Source: an uncultured Lachnospiraceae bacterium
Lineage (GTDB): Bacteria; Bacillota; Clostridia; Lachnospirales; Lachnospiraceae
Length of the DNA stretch: 64,000 nucleotides
NCBI GenBank assembly: GCA_947626395.1
Contig: CANQRU010000002.1
Span: 99,583 to 163,582 of the forward strand
Reading direction: 5' to 3'
Shown here: in pieces, positions 49,494 to 56,441 of the stretch
Layout of the letters: every line of letters begins with the position of its first letter
Position numbering within the stretch: position 1 is the first letter of the stretch
Made by a program: the position numbers and the translations under genes
Notes under the pieces: generated by a model
The model's database searches: none
Told to the model about the DNA's origin: nothing
Seen by the model: the letters and a program-made list of their open reading frames with translations, nothing else

Positions 49494-50948
49494 TTACGCA
49501 TAATAATGAAATGTAAATTCCTTCTTGGATCGATCCCAGATGATCTCTTTAAGGACGCTGCGGATCGCAACGCCTTTCACATCATCCCCGACGTCCGGGT
49601 TGCAAATAAGGTCGTAAACGGTTTTAATCCGGGCCAGGACTTCTTCCACCGGCGGTGTATCGTCTTCGGCCTTGTAGCGCTCTCTCAGGCTGTCATATTC
49701 CCTTAAGAGGTTTTCCCGCTCATTGGCAAGACGCTCCTTATTGGCTTTGTATTCTTCCAGTGTATCGATCTCATTCTCATAGGCGTCCCGGATCCGGGCT
49801 TCCTTAATCTCCAGGCGAGCGAGGGCGTCATTCAGGATCTGCTCCTCGGAGTGCAGCTGATCGCTGTGTTTTTCCATGTGTTCAAATTCTATCACACCGG
49901 TACCAATGATCTCCTCCAGGGACCGCATGACAGCGGATACAGCGTATTTCTCGGTTATGCTGGAGGATCCTTTGTGGAAGCCTTTCATGTACTTCCAACA
50001 CTGGAAGACCTTGGTGCGCTGCTTGTTCTTGTCCCTGTGGATGGACAGGGACGCGCCGCAGATGGAGCATCGCAGCAGGCCGGAGAGCCAGTGCTTGCAC
50101 GAGGACACTTCACGGCGCTGTGCCGGCCGGTATTCCCGCTCCATGCGCTCCTGGCAGCCGTCGAAGATTTCCGTGACGGACGGCCGGCATTCATGGGAGC
50201 CGTCGAAGCGGTACCCGTTCCATTCCACAGTGCCGGCGTAGAAACGGTTCTGCAGGATCCGCAGGACGGTCCGGCGTTCGAATGGGTTCCCCCGGCGCGT
50301 CAGCCAGCCGCGGCGGTTGCATTCCCGGCTGATGGCGGTCATGTCCAGGCCGTCGTGATAGGCGTGGAAAATGTATTCGACGATCCGGTACTTATCATCA
50401 TCGATTACGAACGGCTTTCCTTCCCCGACGGCGTTGTATCCCAGGGGCGGGACAAGCTGGTAGCCGTTGCGCAGCGCCTTCTCCTGCATGCCGCGCTTCA
50501 CTTCCCCGGAGAGGTTATAGGAATAGTATTCGTCGAACCATTCGATGATCGTCTCGATCAGACGGCCGAACATGCCTTCCGCGATGGGCTCGGACACGCT
50601 CTTGATTTCCACGCCGCATTTCTTACGGAGGATGCTCTTGTAGAAGGTGCTTTCGTCCTGGTTACGGGCGAAGCGGGAGAACTTCCACAGGTAAAGCCGC
50701 TTAAACGGCGCCGGCGTCTGGGACTTCGCGGTGGCGATCATCCGCTGGAACTCCGGGCGGTTGTCCGCCTTCCGGCCGGAGATGCCGCGGCTCTCGATAA
50801 ATATGTAATCCTTCGGGATCACGTAGCCGTCCGTCTTCGCAGCCTCCAGGATCAGCCGGATCTGCGCGTCCGGAGACAGCTCCGTCTGGTCGTCGGTGCT
50901 GACGCGGACATAGGCCGCGCCGATCTCCAATGTGGTTGTCTCTGCCAT
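49494..50948 (-). CDS. Large serine recombinase (integrase)
   Basis: A 484-residue site-specific recombinase. The N-terminal resolvase domain has AAYVRVSTDDQ with the nucleophile Ser17 and YLWKFSRFARNQDES. A recombinase domain (residues ~165-265), a zinc ribbon (LLRCSICGASL...CWKY), and a long charged coiled-coil segment near residues 370-430 follow, as in phiC31-type integrases. It inserts and, with a directionality factor, excises the prophage. GGGAGATGG precedes the ATG at 50948. No directionality factor is recognisable. Confidence 0.95.
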   Translation of the reverse strand: MAETTTLEIGAAYVRVSTDDQTELSPDAQIRLILEAAKTDGYVIPKDYIFIESRGISGRKADNRPEFQRMIATAKSQTPAPFKRLYLWKFSRFARNQDESTFYKSILRKKCGVEIKSVSEPIAEGMFGRLIETIIEWFDEYYSYNLSGEVKRGMQEKALRNGYQLVPPLGYNAVGEGKPFVIDDDKYRIVEYIFHAYHDGLDMTAISRECNRRGWLTRRGNPFERRTVLRILQNRFYAGTVEWNGYRFDGSHECRPSVTEIFDGCQERMEREYRPAQRREVSSCKHWLSGLLRCSICGASLSIHRDKNKQRTKVFQCWKYMKGFHKGSSSITEKYAVSAVMRSLEEIIGTGVIEFEHMEKHSDQLHSEEQILNDALARLEIKEARIRDAYENEIDTLEEYKANKERLANERENLLREYDSLRERYKAEDDTPPVEEVLARIKTVYDLICNPDVGDDVKGVAIRSVLKEIIWDRSKKEFTFHYYA

Positions 50949-51025
50949 AATACCATCTCCCTTTTCTGCAAAATATGATTTCAGGGTATAAAAAATACAC
51001 CTCTTGCAGGATCAGGTGTCAGATG

Positions 51026-51053
51026 GTATAATACAGGTGATGTGGTATTATAC
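51026..51053. promoter_or_regulatory. Perfect inverted repeat upstream of the recombinase
   Basis: GTATAATAC (51026-51034) and GTATTATAC (51045-51053) are exact complements separated by 10 bases. Each arm includes a -10-like TATAAT or its mirror, so it may be an operator or a divergent promoter controlling the recombinase. Confidence 0.5.
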
Positions 51054-51123
51054 GGACATCTGGTCCGCAATAGTATCTGTGCGATCCGCCTGGCGCCGGT
51101 AACGCCGGGCGGATTTGCTTTTA

Positions 51124-51402
51124 TTAGCAGTAATAGCTGATATCACCGAATGTGGAAAGCCACTGCTGAGCGATTTCCTCATGCTGTGCTTCGATGATAT
51201 CCATGACAGTCCGCAGCGCCTTTTTCGGGATCCTGGAATTGTTATTGCAGAGCAGGCACCTGCCGGATCGGGTAATCCATATCTTGGTGGCGTTAGCGGA
51301 CGGAATTCCTTCGGAGACATGTACATGCAGCGGTTCCAAAGGGGCGCCTTCATTCAACCAGAAGTAGATGGTATATGGTCCAATCCTAAAAATTTGCGGC
51401 AT
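51124..51402 (-). CDS. DUF4160 domain protein
   Basis: A 92-residue protein of the DUF4160 type (MPQIFRIGPYTIYFWLNEG, EPLHVHVSEG). DUF4160 proteins often occur with DUF2442 or other small partners in toxin-antitoxin-like pairs; function not established. GGAGGT precedes the ATG at 51402. The start overlaps the end of the upstream 96-residue gene by 17 bases. Confidence 0.75.
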   Translation of the reverse strand: MPQIFRIGPYTIYFWLNEGAPLEPLHVHVSEGIPSANATKIWITRSGRCLLCNNNSRIPKKALRTVMDIIEAQHEEIAQQWLSTFGDISYYC

Positions 51403-51676
51403 CTTGTACCTCCGTTCCGAATCCACCTTCCCGCGCGAGCCGGATGATGACATGTGAGACGGATTCGATCAGAGTCTGGAACCGGGAGATCTCCTCCGGG
51501 GAAAAACCGTTGATATCTTCCCAGGAATAGGAGGGAAGATAACAGACGGCAGAATGGAAGCCGCCGTAAACCGGAGTTTCGATTATAACCTTTACCTGTT
51601 CCTTGCCGTCTTTATTCAGGAGCTCGGAATGAACAATTTCTGTGTTGTCGTTCAATGTCATGAATGGATAGATCAT
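51386..51676 (-). CDS. Small partner of the DUF4160 gene, unknown function
   Basis: A 96-residue acidic protein (MIYPFMTLNDNTEIVHSE, FSPEEISRFQTLIES). No family recognised. The overlap with the DUF4160 gene and the good AGGAGGT ribosome site at 51676 indicate a co-expressed pair. Confidence 0.6.
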   Translation of the reverse strand: MIYPFMTLNDNTEIVHSELLNKDGKEQVKVIIETPVYGGFHSAVCYLPSYSWEDINGFSPEEISRFQTLIESVSHVIIRLAREGGFGTEVQDAANF

Positions 51677-51753
51677 AAGGACCTCCTTATTAAAACAAAT
51701 TACGAATCTTTTTAATATGGCGATATACAAACGAGCCTTATTAAAATATCCTT

Positions 51754-52695
51754 TTATTCTGGCAGACCTATACTAGATAAGCTTTCCCCATCAGGATTCT
51801 CTAATTGGTATCGCACTCTGCTATTAGATGTGGCATCATAGTCTTGTTTAGCTGAATAACATTTTGCCCGCAATTGTAAGTAACGGAAATACCATTGTGG
51901 AGGAACATAATTAGAAGCCTCATATGGCACACAATTCTGGCAAGCCCCGTACAGACCAGCAATGGAAAACAAATGGATTTTTTTTCGTGCACCGCAGCAG
52001 CCATATTTACGGTGGTATTTTTTTCCGCTTGCTGATATATAAACGGTCATGTGTTCCTCCACTGTTGGATTAACATAGTAATGAGGGAGATTTGAATTAT
52101 CAAAGGTCACTCCCTTGGGAACACCGGCCAAAGTGGCGATTTCCGTATCAGTAAGATCAAAATCCTTATTGTCTTCCATATCACTGATCCTCTTTAATAA
52201 GGAGTTGTATTTGATCTCAAATGAATCTCTTTCATGTTCAGCGAAAGCTCTTTCTTTTATTTCTGTATCCAGATGTTTTTTTAATAAATCAATTTCAGTC
52301 TGTAAAGCATTAATATGGGCATTGTGCTTTTCTGATATATTATTTGCAGTTACATCAATAGTCTTAGTTTGGTCAGTAGTAGCTTGCGACAGTTCTTTTA
52401 GTTCTTTGTTTTCAACTAATACTTTGCGAAGTTTATCTTCTTGAGTTTGTGTTAAAAGTATCCTGCTCTTATAAAGGGCTTCAGTATGGCTGCATTTCTC
52501 AGCTAAGTACAGAATCACCAGCAGGAGAGCAAGAATAATATAAATAATACTGCAAGCCAGTAAACACCAGATTTCACCAAGCCATTTTGCCACCATGATA
52601 TATCCGGCGTTAGCGCTTAAATATACCAAGGCACCTGCCAGTGTAAGAATTCCGCAAAAATAAATAACTTTTCTCATAAGTGCAGTATATTTCAT
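51754..52695 (-). CDS. Membrane coiled-coil protein with Cys/His tail
   Basis: A 313-residue protein with two N-terminal membrane helices (around residues 10-32 and 40-66), a long coiled-coil region (about 85-175) and a C-terminal segment VYISASGKKYHRKYGCC ... CQNC that resembles the small KYHRxxC...CxxC metal-binding tails seen on some phage and competence proteins. The gene is markedly more AT-rich than the rest of the prophage. It lies with the repressor in the lysogeny region, so it is a candidate moron gene with a superinfection-exclusion or defence role (inference). Confidence 0.6.
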   Translation of the reverse strand: MKYTALMRKVIYFCGILTLAGALVYLSANAGYIMVAKWLGEIWCLLACSIIYIILALLLVILYLAEKCSHTEALYKSRILLTQTQEDKLRKVLVENKELKELSQATTDQTKTIDVTANNISEKHNAHINALQTEIDLLKKHLDTEIKERAFAEHERDSFEIKYNSLLKRISDMEDNKDFDLTDTEIATLAGVPKGVTFDNSNLPHYYVNPTVEEHMTVYISASGKKYHRKYGCCGARKKIHLFSIAGLYGACQNCVPYEASNYVPPQWYFRYLQLRAKCYSAKQDYDATSNSRVRYQLENPDGESLSSIGLPE

Positions 52696-52721
52696 AAATG
52701 CCTCCTTGGTATGTTATTATT

Positions 52722-53228
52722 TCATGCGTCCTTTCTGGTATCTGTAGTAGGTGAAGCTGCGGATTCGGCGGCCCGTCTTGCCTCTAATTCCAGCTGGCGT
52801 CGGTAGTCAGCGACGGCGGCATCGATGTCGATCTCCTGTTGGGCCGGCGCAACCGAAGCGGATGCCCGCCGGTTCATCAGGATCGTGGCCGTATCTATGA
52901 TGAAATCAAGGACGGCGGTCTGAAGCTCCGGCTTTAAGGAAACGATTCGCTCAACCAGGAGGCACATGTCGTCGTTCAGGTGGTATTTCTTGGCAAGCAG
53001 TTCCATCTCCGTGTTAGGGGCCGGAGCGAACATCTCACCCTCGCCAGTTCTCAACCAGGATTCATTTACATTAAATGTTTTACATATAAGAATTATAGCC
53101 GCATCGCTAGGACTACTTTTGCCAGCTTCATAAGTGGCAACTGTATTTCTTTTTATTCCTAGCTGATCAGAAAACTCTTGTTGTGTCAAATCGAGATTTT
53201 TTCTAATCAATCTTATTCTCTCGTGCAT
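52722..53228 (-). CDS. XRE-family phage repressor
   Basis: A 168-residue regulator with an N-terminal helix-turn-helix (LDLTQQEFSDQLGIKRNTVATYEAG) seen in part as TQQEFSDQLGIKRNTVATYE, and a helical C-terminal part. It lacks an S24 autoprotease domain, so induction would not be by LexA-type self-cleavage. Divergent from the early operon with shared operator DNA. GGAGGTGTTTGG lies before the ATG at 53228. Confidence 0.9.
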   Translation of the reverse strand: MHERIRLIRKNLDLTQQEFSDQLGIKRNTVATYEAGKSSPSDAAIILICKTFNVNESWLRTGEGEMFAPAPNTEMELLAKKYHLNDDMCLLVERIVSLKPELQTAVLDFIIDTATILMNRRASASVAPAQQEIDIDAAVADYRRQLELEARRAAESAASPTTDTRKDA

Positions 53229-53253
53229 CCAAACACCTCCTTACAAAACAGAT

Positions 53254-53367
53254 TATAAACGCAAAAATGTGGCATGTCAACAAAATGTTTTAATAAAACA
53301 AAATATGCTTGACAAATGACTTAATACCACATATACTTGTTTTAGAACCACATTAATTGGTATTTAC
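53254..53367. promoter_or_regulatory. Repressor operators and early promoter
   Basis: Three related sites share CCACATWWW-TTG-TTTA: 53254-53274 (minus orientation), 53325-53345 and 53347-53367 (both plus). A strong early promoter, TTGACA (53309-53314), 17-base spacer, TATACT (53332-53337), overlaps the middle site, so repressor binding there would block rightward transcription. Confidence 0.6.
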
Positions 53368-53394
53368 AGAAACAAAAAGGAGGTGCCGAAAAGC

Positions 53395-53565
53395 ATGGTG
53401 GAGACCATAACACTGATTTTAATTTCAATTATAGTATCGGCAGTTGTATCGCTGCTTGTGTGCAGGAAAGCAGCCGCCTTTACCCTAGAAGTGATAGACG
53501 GCTATGTAAAGGACATGATCGAACTGGCGGAGGATTTAATCAGGGACGCATACTCTAAGAAATAA
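53395..53565 (+). CDS. Small single-pass membrane protein, phage early gene
   Basis: A 56-residue protein with one N-terminal membrane helix (TLILISIIVSAVVSLLVC) and an amphipathic acidic tail. AGGAGGTGCC precedes ATG 53395. First gene of the early operon; function unknown. Confidence 0.6.
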   Translation: MVETITLILISIIVSAVVSLLVCRKAAAFTLEVIDGYVKDMIELAEDLIRDAYSKK

Positions 53566-53587
53566 AATGATGAAAGGGAGTGATCAC

Positions 53588-53770
53588 ATGAAGGAATCAA
53601 AGGATGGAGCATCAGAGCCGCGCATGACGCGGGAAGAGGTTGTGAGGATACTGACGGCTGCGTCAGTGGATAAGGAAGACACGGGGACTCTGATAGCGCT
53701 CGCGCAGACGTTTATCGCTGGAGTGGAGACTGGGCAGCGGCTGGCCGGGATGGAGATGAAGCAGGGATGA
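53588..53770 (+). CDS. Small phage protein, unknown
   Basis: A 60-residue helical protein (TREEVVRILTAASVDKED). AAAGGGAGTGATC lies before ATG 53588. No family recognised. Confidence 0.55.
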   Translation: MKESKDGASEPRMTREEVVRILTAASVDKEDTGTLIALAQTFIAGVETGQRLAGMEMKQG

Positions 53771-53835
53771 AGAAACCGGGCAAGGTGTCCAAGCGTTCCG
53801 GCATAGTTTGAAACGAATGGAAGCGGGAGGGCGCT

Positions 53836-53985
53836 ATGGAAGGATACAGGATCATTAATTATGTGGAGATCGGCGGCCGGGAGGTTCTTCTGGAGAAGCT
53901 GACACCTGAGGAGAGGAAAAAGGTCTCCGAGGTGATCCAGGAGCGGCTTATGAAGGCGGCGGGGTATAAGAGGCAGCAGGCGTGA
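53836..53985 (+). CDS. Very small phage protein, unknown
   Basis: A 49-residue frame (MEGYRIINYVEIGGREVLLE..., ending KRQQA) starting at ATG 53836 after GGGAGGGCGCT. The sequence is coding-like, with a helical basic C-terminus. It fits the tight gene spacing of the early operon. Confidence 0.55.
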   Translation: MEGYRIINYVEIGGREVLLEKLTPEERKKVSEVIQERLMKAAGYKRQQA

Positions 53986-54014
53986 GGCGCCGGAGCATGG
54001 CAGAGGAGGACAGC

Positions 54015-54194
54015 ATGAATAAAATTACGATCAGGTATAAGGATGGAGAGACAGAGAAGGAATTCACTGAGAATGATGACGGATTTGCGGTTAAAAACGG
54101 GTGTCTGAGGATAAGTGCCGGAGGAGGCTATAAATCTACAGAGAAATATATTCCGTTAGATAGCATCAGATATTTCACAGCAGAAAAATATTGA
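54015..54194 (+). CDS. Small phage protein, unknown
   Basis: A 59-residue beta-rich protein (MNKITIRYKDGETEKEF, YIPLDSIRYFTAEKY). GAGGAGGACAGC precedes ATG 54015, which is preferred over an in-frame ATG at 53997. Confidence 0.55.
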   Translation: MNKITIRYKDGETEKEFTENDDGFAVKNGCLRISAGGGYKSTEKYIPLDSIRYFTAEKY

Positions 54195-54207
54195 GGAGGA
54201 CAGCAGG

Positions 54208-54471
54208 ATGCAGATTACGATTGATCTGGATGAGAAACTGGCGAAGAGGATCGTCAGTCTGGAGCGGGCCATGGACAGGGCGGCGTATAAATTCACGGGG
54301 ATGCTGATTTTTAAAGGGGCAAGTGACAAGTCGGTAGTGGAGGTTGCCGCGCAGAGTCTCATTCAGGAAGGTTTGGAATGGGCGGAGGACAGATACGGTA
54401 AGATGCTGGTGAAGGATGCGGAAAGCCGTACACGAGGTACGGAGGAGGAGCTGAAAGATGAAGTTATATGA
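54208..54471 (+). CDS. Small phage protein, unknown
   Basis: An 87-residue protein (MQITIDLDEKLAKRIVSLERAMDR) with a helical first half. GAGGAGGACAGCAGG precedes ATG 54208. It overlaps the 3D-domain gene by 14 bases. Confidence 0.6.
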   Translation: MQITIDLDEKLAKRIVSLERAMDRAAYKFTGMLIFKGASDKSVVEVAAQSLIQEGLEWAEDRYGKMLVKDAESRTRGTEEELKDEVI

Positions 54472-55156
54472 CAAAAACTATGAGTACGTCGGGATGGACA
54501 GGCTTATGGAGGACCGGCGGAAGGCCAGGCGGCGGGAGAGGCTGGTCCTGGCGGTGGCAGGGGTGCTGGGCTGGGTGATGCTGACGCTGGCGGTCGTCGG
54601 CGCGCTGATCGCGGTGGTTGCGGCGCTGGCCGGGCCGAGGGAGGCGATGGCGGAGACGGTGGCGGTGCCGGCCGCGGTGGGGCAGGTGTCGGAGGGCCCG
54701 GCGGCGGTCCGGGATAACGTACTGCCGGCTGGCAGGGCGGTGCTAATGGAAGCCGGCGTTGCGCCGGTACAACCGGATGAACCGGCGCCGGAAGAGGAAA
54801 CGGCCGCTGGGCAGCAGGACGGGGTAGAGGACATGCCCGGTGAGGCGTGGGAGTGCGTTGGCGAGGTGACGCTGACTGCGTACTGTAACTGTAAGAAATG
54901 CTGCGGCCGGTGGGCCGGAGGACCGACGGCGTCCGGGGTGATGCCGGAGGCAGGTCGGACGGTCGCGGTGGATCCGGACGTCATCCCGCTGGGAAGCAGG
55001 GTGTACATAGCCGGTTACGGGGAATATGTCGCAGAGGACACGGGATCCGCAATTGTGGGCGCGCGGATCGACGTGTATATGGATTCCCATGAGGAGGCCA
55101 GGCATTTTGCGGACGGCGCGGGGAGCTGTGTGCGGACGGTCTGGATCATACGCTGA
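54458..55156 (+). CDS. 3D-domain membrane protein
   Basis: A 232-residue protein: basic N-terminus, one membrane helix (MLTLAVVGALIAVVAALAG), an Ala/Pro/Glu linker, then a 3D domain (residues ~140-232) with the Asp-containing stretch VAVDPDVIPLGSRVYI, EDTGSAIVGARIDVYM and cysteines in TAYCNCKKCCGRW. 3D domains are double-psi barrels related to lytic transglycosylases that act on peptidoglycan. It is unusual in a phage early region and might modify the host wall. Its stop overlaps the next start by one base. Confidence 0.85.
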   Translation: MKLYDKNYEYVGMDRLMEDRRKARRRERLVLAVAGVLGWVMLTLAVVGALIAVVAALAGPREAMAETVAVPAAVGQVSEGPAAVRDNVLPAGRAVLMEAGVAPVQPDEPAPEEETAAGQQDGVEDMPGEAWECVGEVTLTAYCNCKKCCGRWAGGPTASGVMPEAGRTVAVDPDVIPLGSRVYIAGYGEYVAEDTGSAIVGARIDVYMDSHEEARHFADGAGSCVRTVWIIR

Positions 55157-55317
55157 TGGGACGTCGGGAGGTTTGCGTGAGGTGCGGCATTATGTGGGGT
55201 GTATCGCAGCTCGCGAAGATCCCGGCCGGAGGGTATGTATGCCCGTGGTGCCGTGAAAAGGAACTGCGTGAGAGCGGGAGGCGCCGCGGGCGCGGGAAGG
55301 ACGGAGAGAGGAGGTGA
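55156..55317 (+). CDS. Small zinc-ribbon protein
   Basis: A 53-residue frame starting at ATG 55156 (TGATG overlap with the previous stop). It has VCVRCG and YVCPWC pairs forming a likely zinc ribbon and an Arg-rich tail. Unknown phage function. Confidence 0.6.
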   Translation: MGRREVCVRCGIMWGVSQLAKIPAGGYVCPWCREKELRESGRRRGRGKDGERR

Positions 55318-55322
55318 AGGCG

Positions 55323-55556
55323 GTGAGGAACGTAAGAAGGATCCGGACGGATTACCGGATGTGCGCCAGGTGCGGCTGCAGCCTGGACCCGTCGGAGGGC
55401 GTGGACTGGCCTGGCGAGGGGCTGGTATGCGATGACTGCGGTGTGGAACTGGACCGGGAGGCGCGGTTCCGTGCGGACTGGGGGATCTCGAAGGAGATGT
55501 TTGACTGGATGAAGGCGGAGAGGCTGTACGATCCTGAGGGAATTCCGGCCGGATAA
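55323..55556 (+). CDS. Small zinc-ribbon protein
   Basis: A 77-residue protein with MCARCGCSLD and LVCDDCGVEL, a four-cysteine ribbon, followed by a helical tail. GTG 55323 follows GGAGG; a GTG at 55314 overlaps that ribosome site. Unknown function. Confidence 0.6.
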   Translation: MRNVRRIRTDYRMCARCGCSLDPSEGVDWPGEGLVCDDCGVELDREARFRADWGISKEMFDWMKAERLYDPEGIPAG

Positions 55557-55669
55557 AGACCGGCCCATGCGCCGGCGGACACCGGGACATGGGCTGGAAA
55601 TGGAAAAGTGTAAGTATTGTAAGGATATTATAACATTTGCGGTTGTTTTTTGTCAACCGAGGAGGAGCA

Positions 55670-55954
55670 ATGACTGAGATCGAGGTACTTGCCAATATGG
55701 AAGAAGTGGATGTGGCCGCCCAGCTGAGGGACAGGCTCAGCGTGGGGGAGAGGCTGTACTACCCTGCGGCGGCCGATGAGGATAAACGTCCGGCAATGAG
55801 ACGGAAGACTCCATGCCGGATCGTACGGAAATACCCGTATCTGGTGGAGGTGTCCGTGGGGACACGGAAGGGCCTGCCGGTCCGGACGATATCCTATGCG
55901 GAAATGCTGTCGGATCCAGGGATCCTGGGGCGGAAAGGAGAGAAAGATGTTTGA
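55670..55954 (+). CDS. Small phage protein, unknown
   Basis: A 94-residue beta-rich protein (LSVGERLYYPAAADEDKRP, TPCRIVRKYPYLVEVSVG). GAGGAGGAGCA precedes ATG 55670. It overlaps the next gene by 8 bases. A 113-base non-coding gap with small hairpins and an AT-rich stretch lies upstream and may contain an internal promoter. Confidence 0.6.
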   Translation: MTEIEVLANMEEVDVAAQLRDRLSVGERLYYPAAADEDKRPAMRRKTPCRIVRKYPYLVEVSVGTRKGLPVRTISYAEMLSDPGILGRKGEKDV

Positions 55955-56441
55955 CCGGTTTGGGGAGTTTGATTCGGCGGAGGAGATTAATGAGACGGCT
56001 GTGAACCTGAGAAAGGAAGGGGATCTGCAGGGCCTGAAGGTGCTGGCGGCTGAAAACGGAATCGATGCGGACGAGATGGAAGCATTTGCGAGAGGGGAAT
56101 TGCTGTATCTGTGCGATGACTTGACGGCTGCGCTCGGGAAGATCGAGGTGGATGCGAAGCAAGTGGATTGTGCTGAGATCATGGAGGACTGGGTGGAGTA
56201 CATTAAGGTACAGTGTATTGAGAGGCAGGATGTAGCCAAAGCGGTCAGAAGGAAGGGAAAGAGCCTTTCCGGTTGTATCGCGGAGCTGCTCAAATGGAGC
56301 TTAAAGCACCAGCACAACGTGGACAAGGAGATCATGAAGGCAGCAGGCATCTCGGCCGGCCGGTGCACGCTGGGGATCCCTGGCATGGCAACGGCGAAGA
56401 AGATCATTACAGATTACTATCTGGGTGGTGAGGTGCGATGA
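55947..56441 (+). CDS. PcfK/AcrIIA9-like protein (candidate)
   Basis: A 164-residue acidic helical protein. The C-terminal part (KGKSLSGCIAELLKWSLKH ... GIPGMATAKKIITDYYLG) resembles proteins that occur beside PcfJ in phages and conjugative elements and are commonly labelled PcfK-like or Cas9 inhibitor AcrIIA9 family. Characterised AcrIIA9 inhibits Cas9; activity here is not shown. ATG 55947 follows AAGGAGAG. It overlaps the pcfJ start (ATGA), so the pair is translationally coupled. Confidence 0.5.
   Translation: MFDRFGEFDSAEEINETAVNLRKEGDLQGLKVLAAENGIDADEMEAFARGELLYLCDDLTAALGKIEVDAKQVDCAEIMEDWVEYIKVQCIERQDVAKAVRRKGKSLSGCIAELLKWSLKHQHNVDKEIMKAAGISAGRCTLGIPGMATAKKIITDYYLGGEVR

Noticed and set aside
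49440..49706. A rightward small frame at the prophage edge (88 codons).
   Set aside because: It lies antisense to the 3' end of the serine recombinase gene and has no ribosome site.
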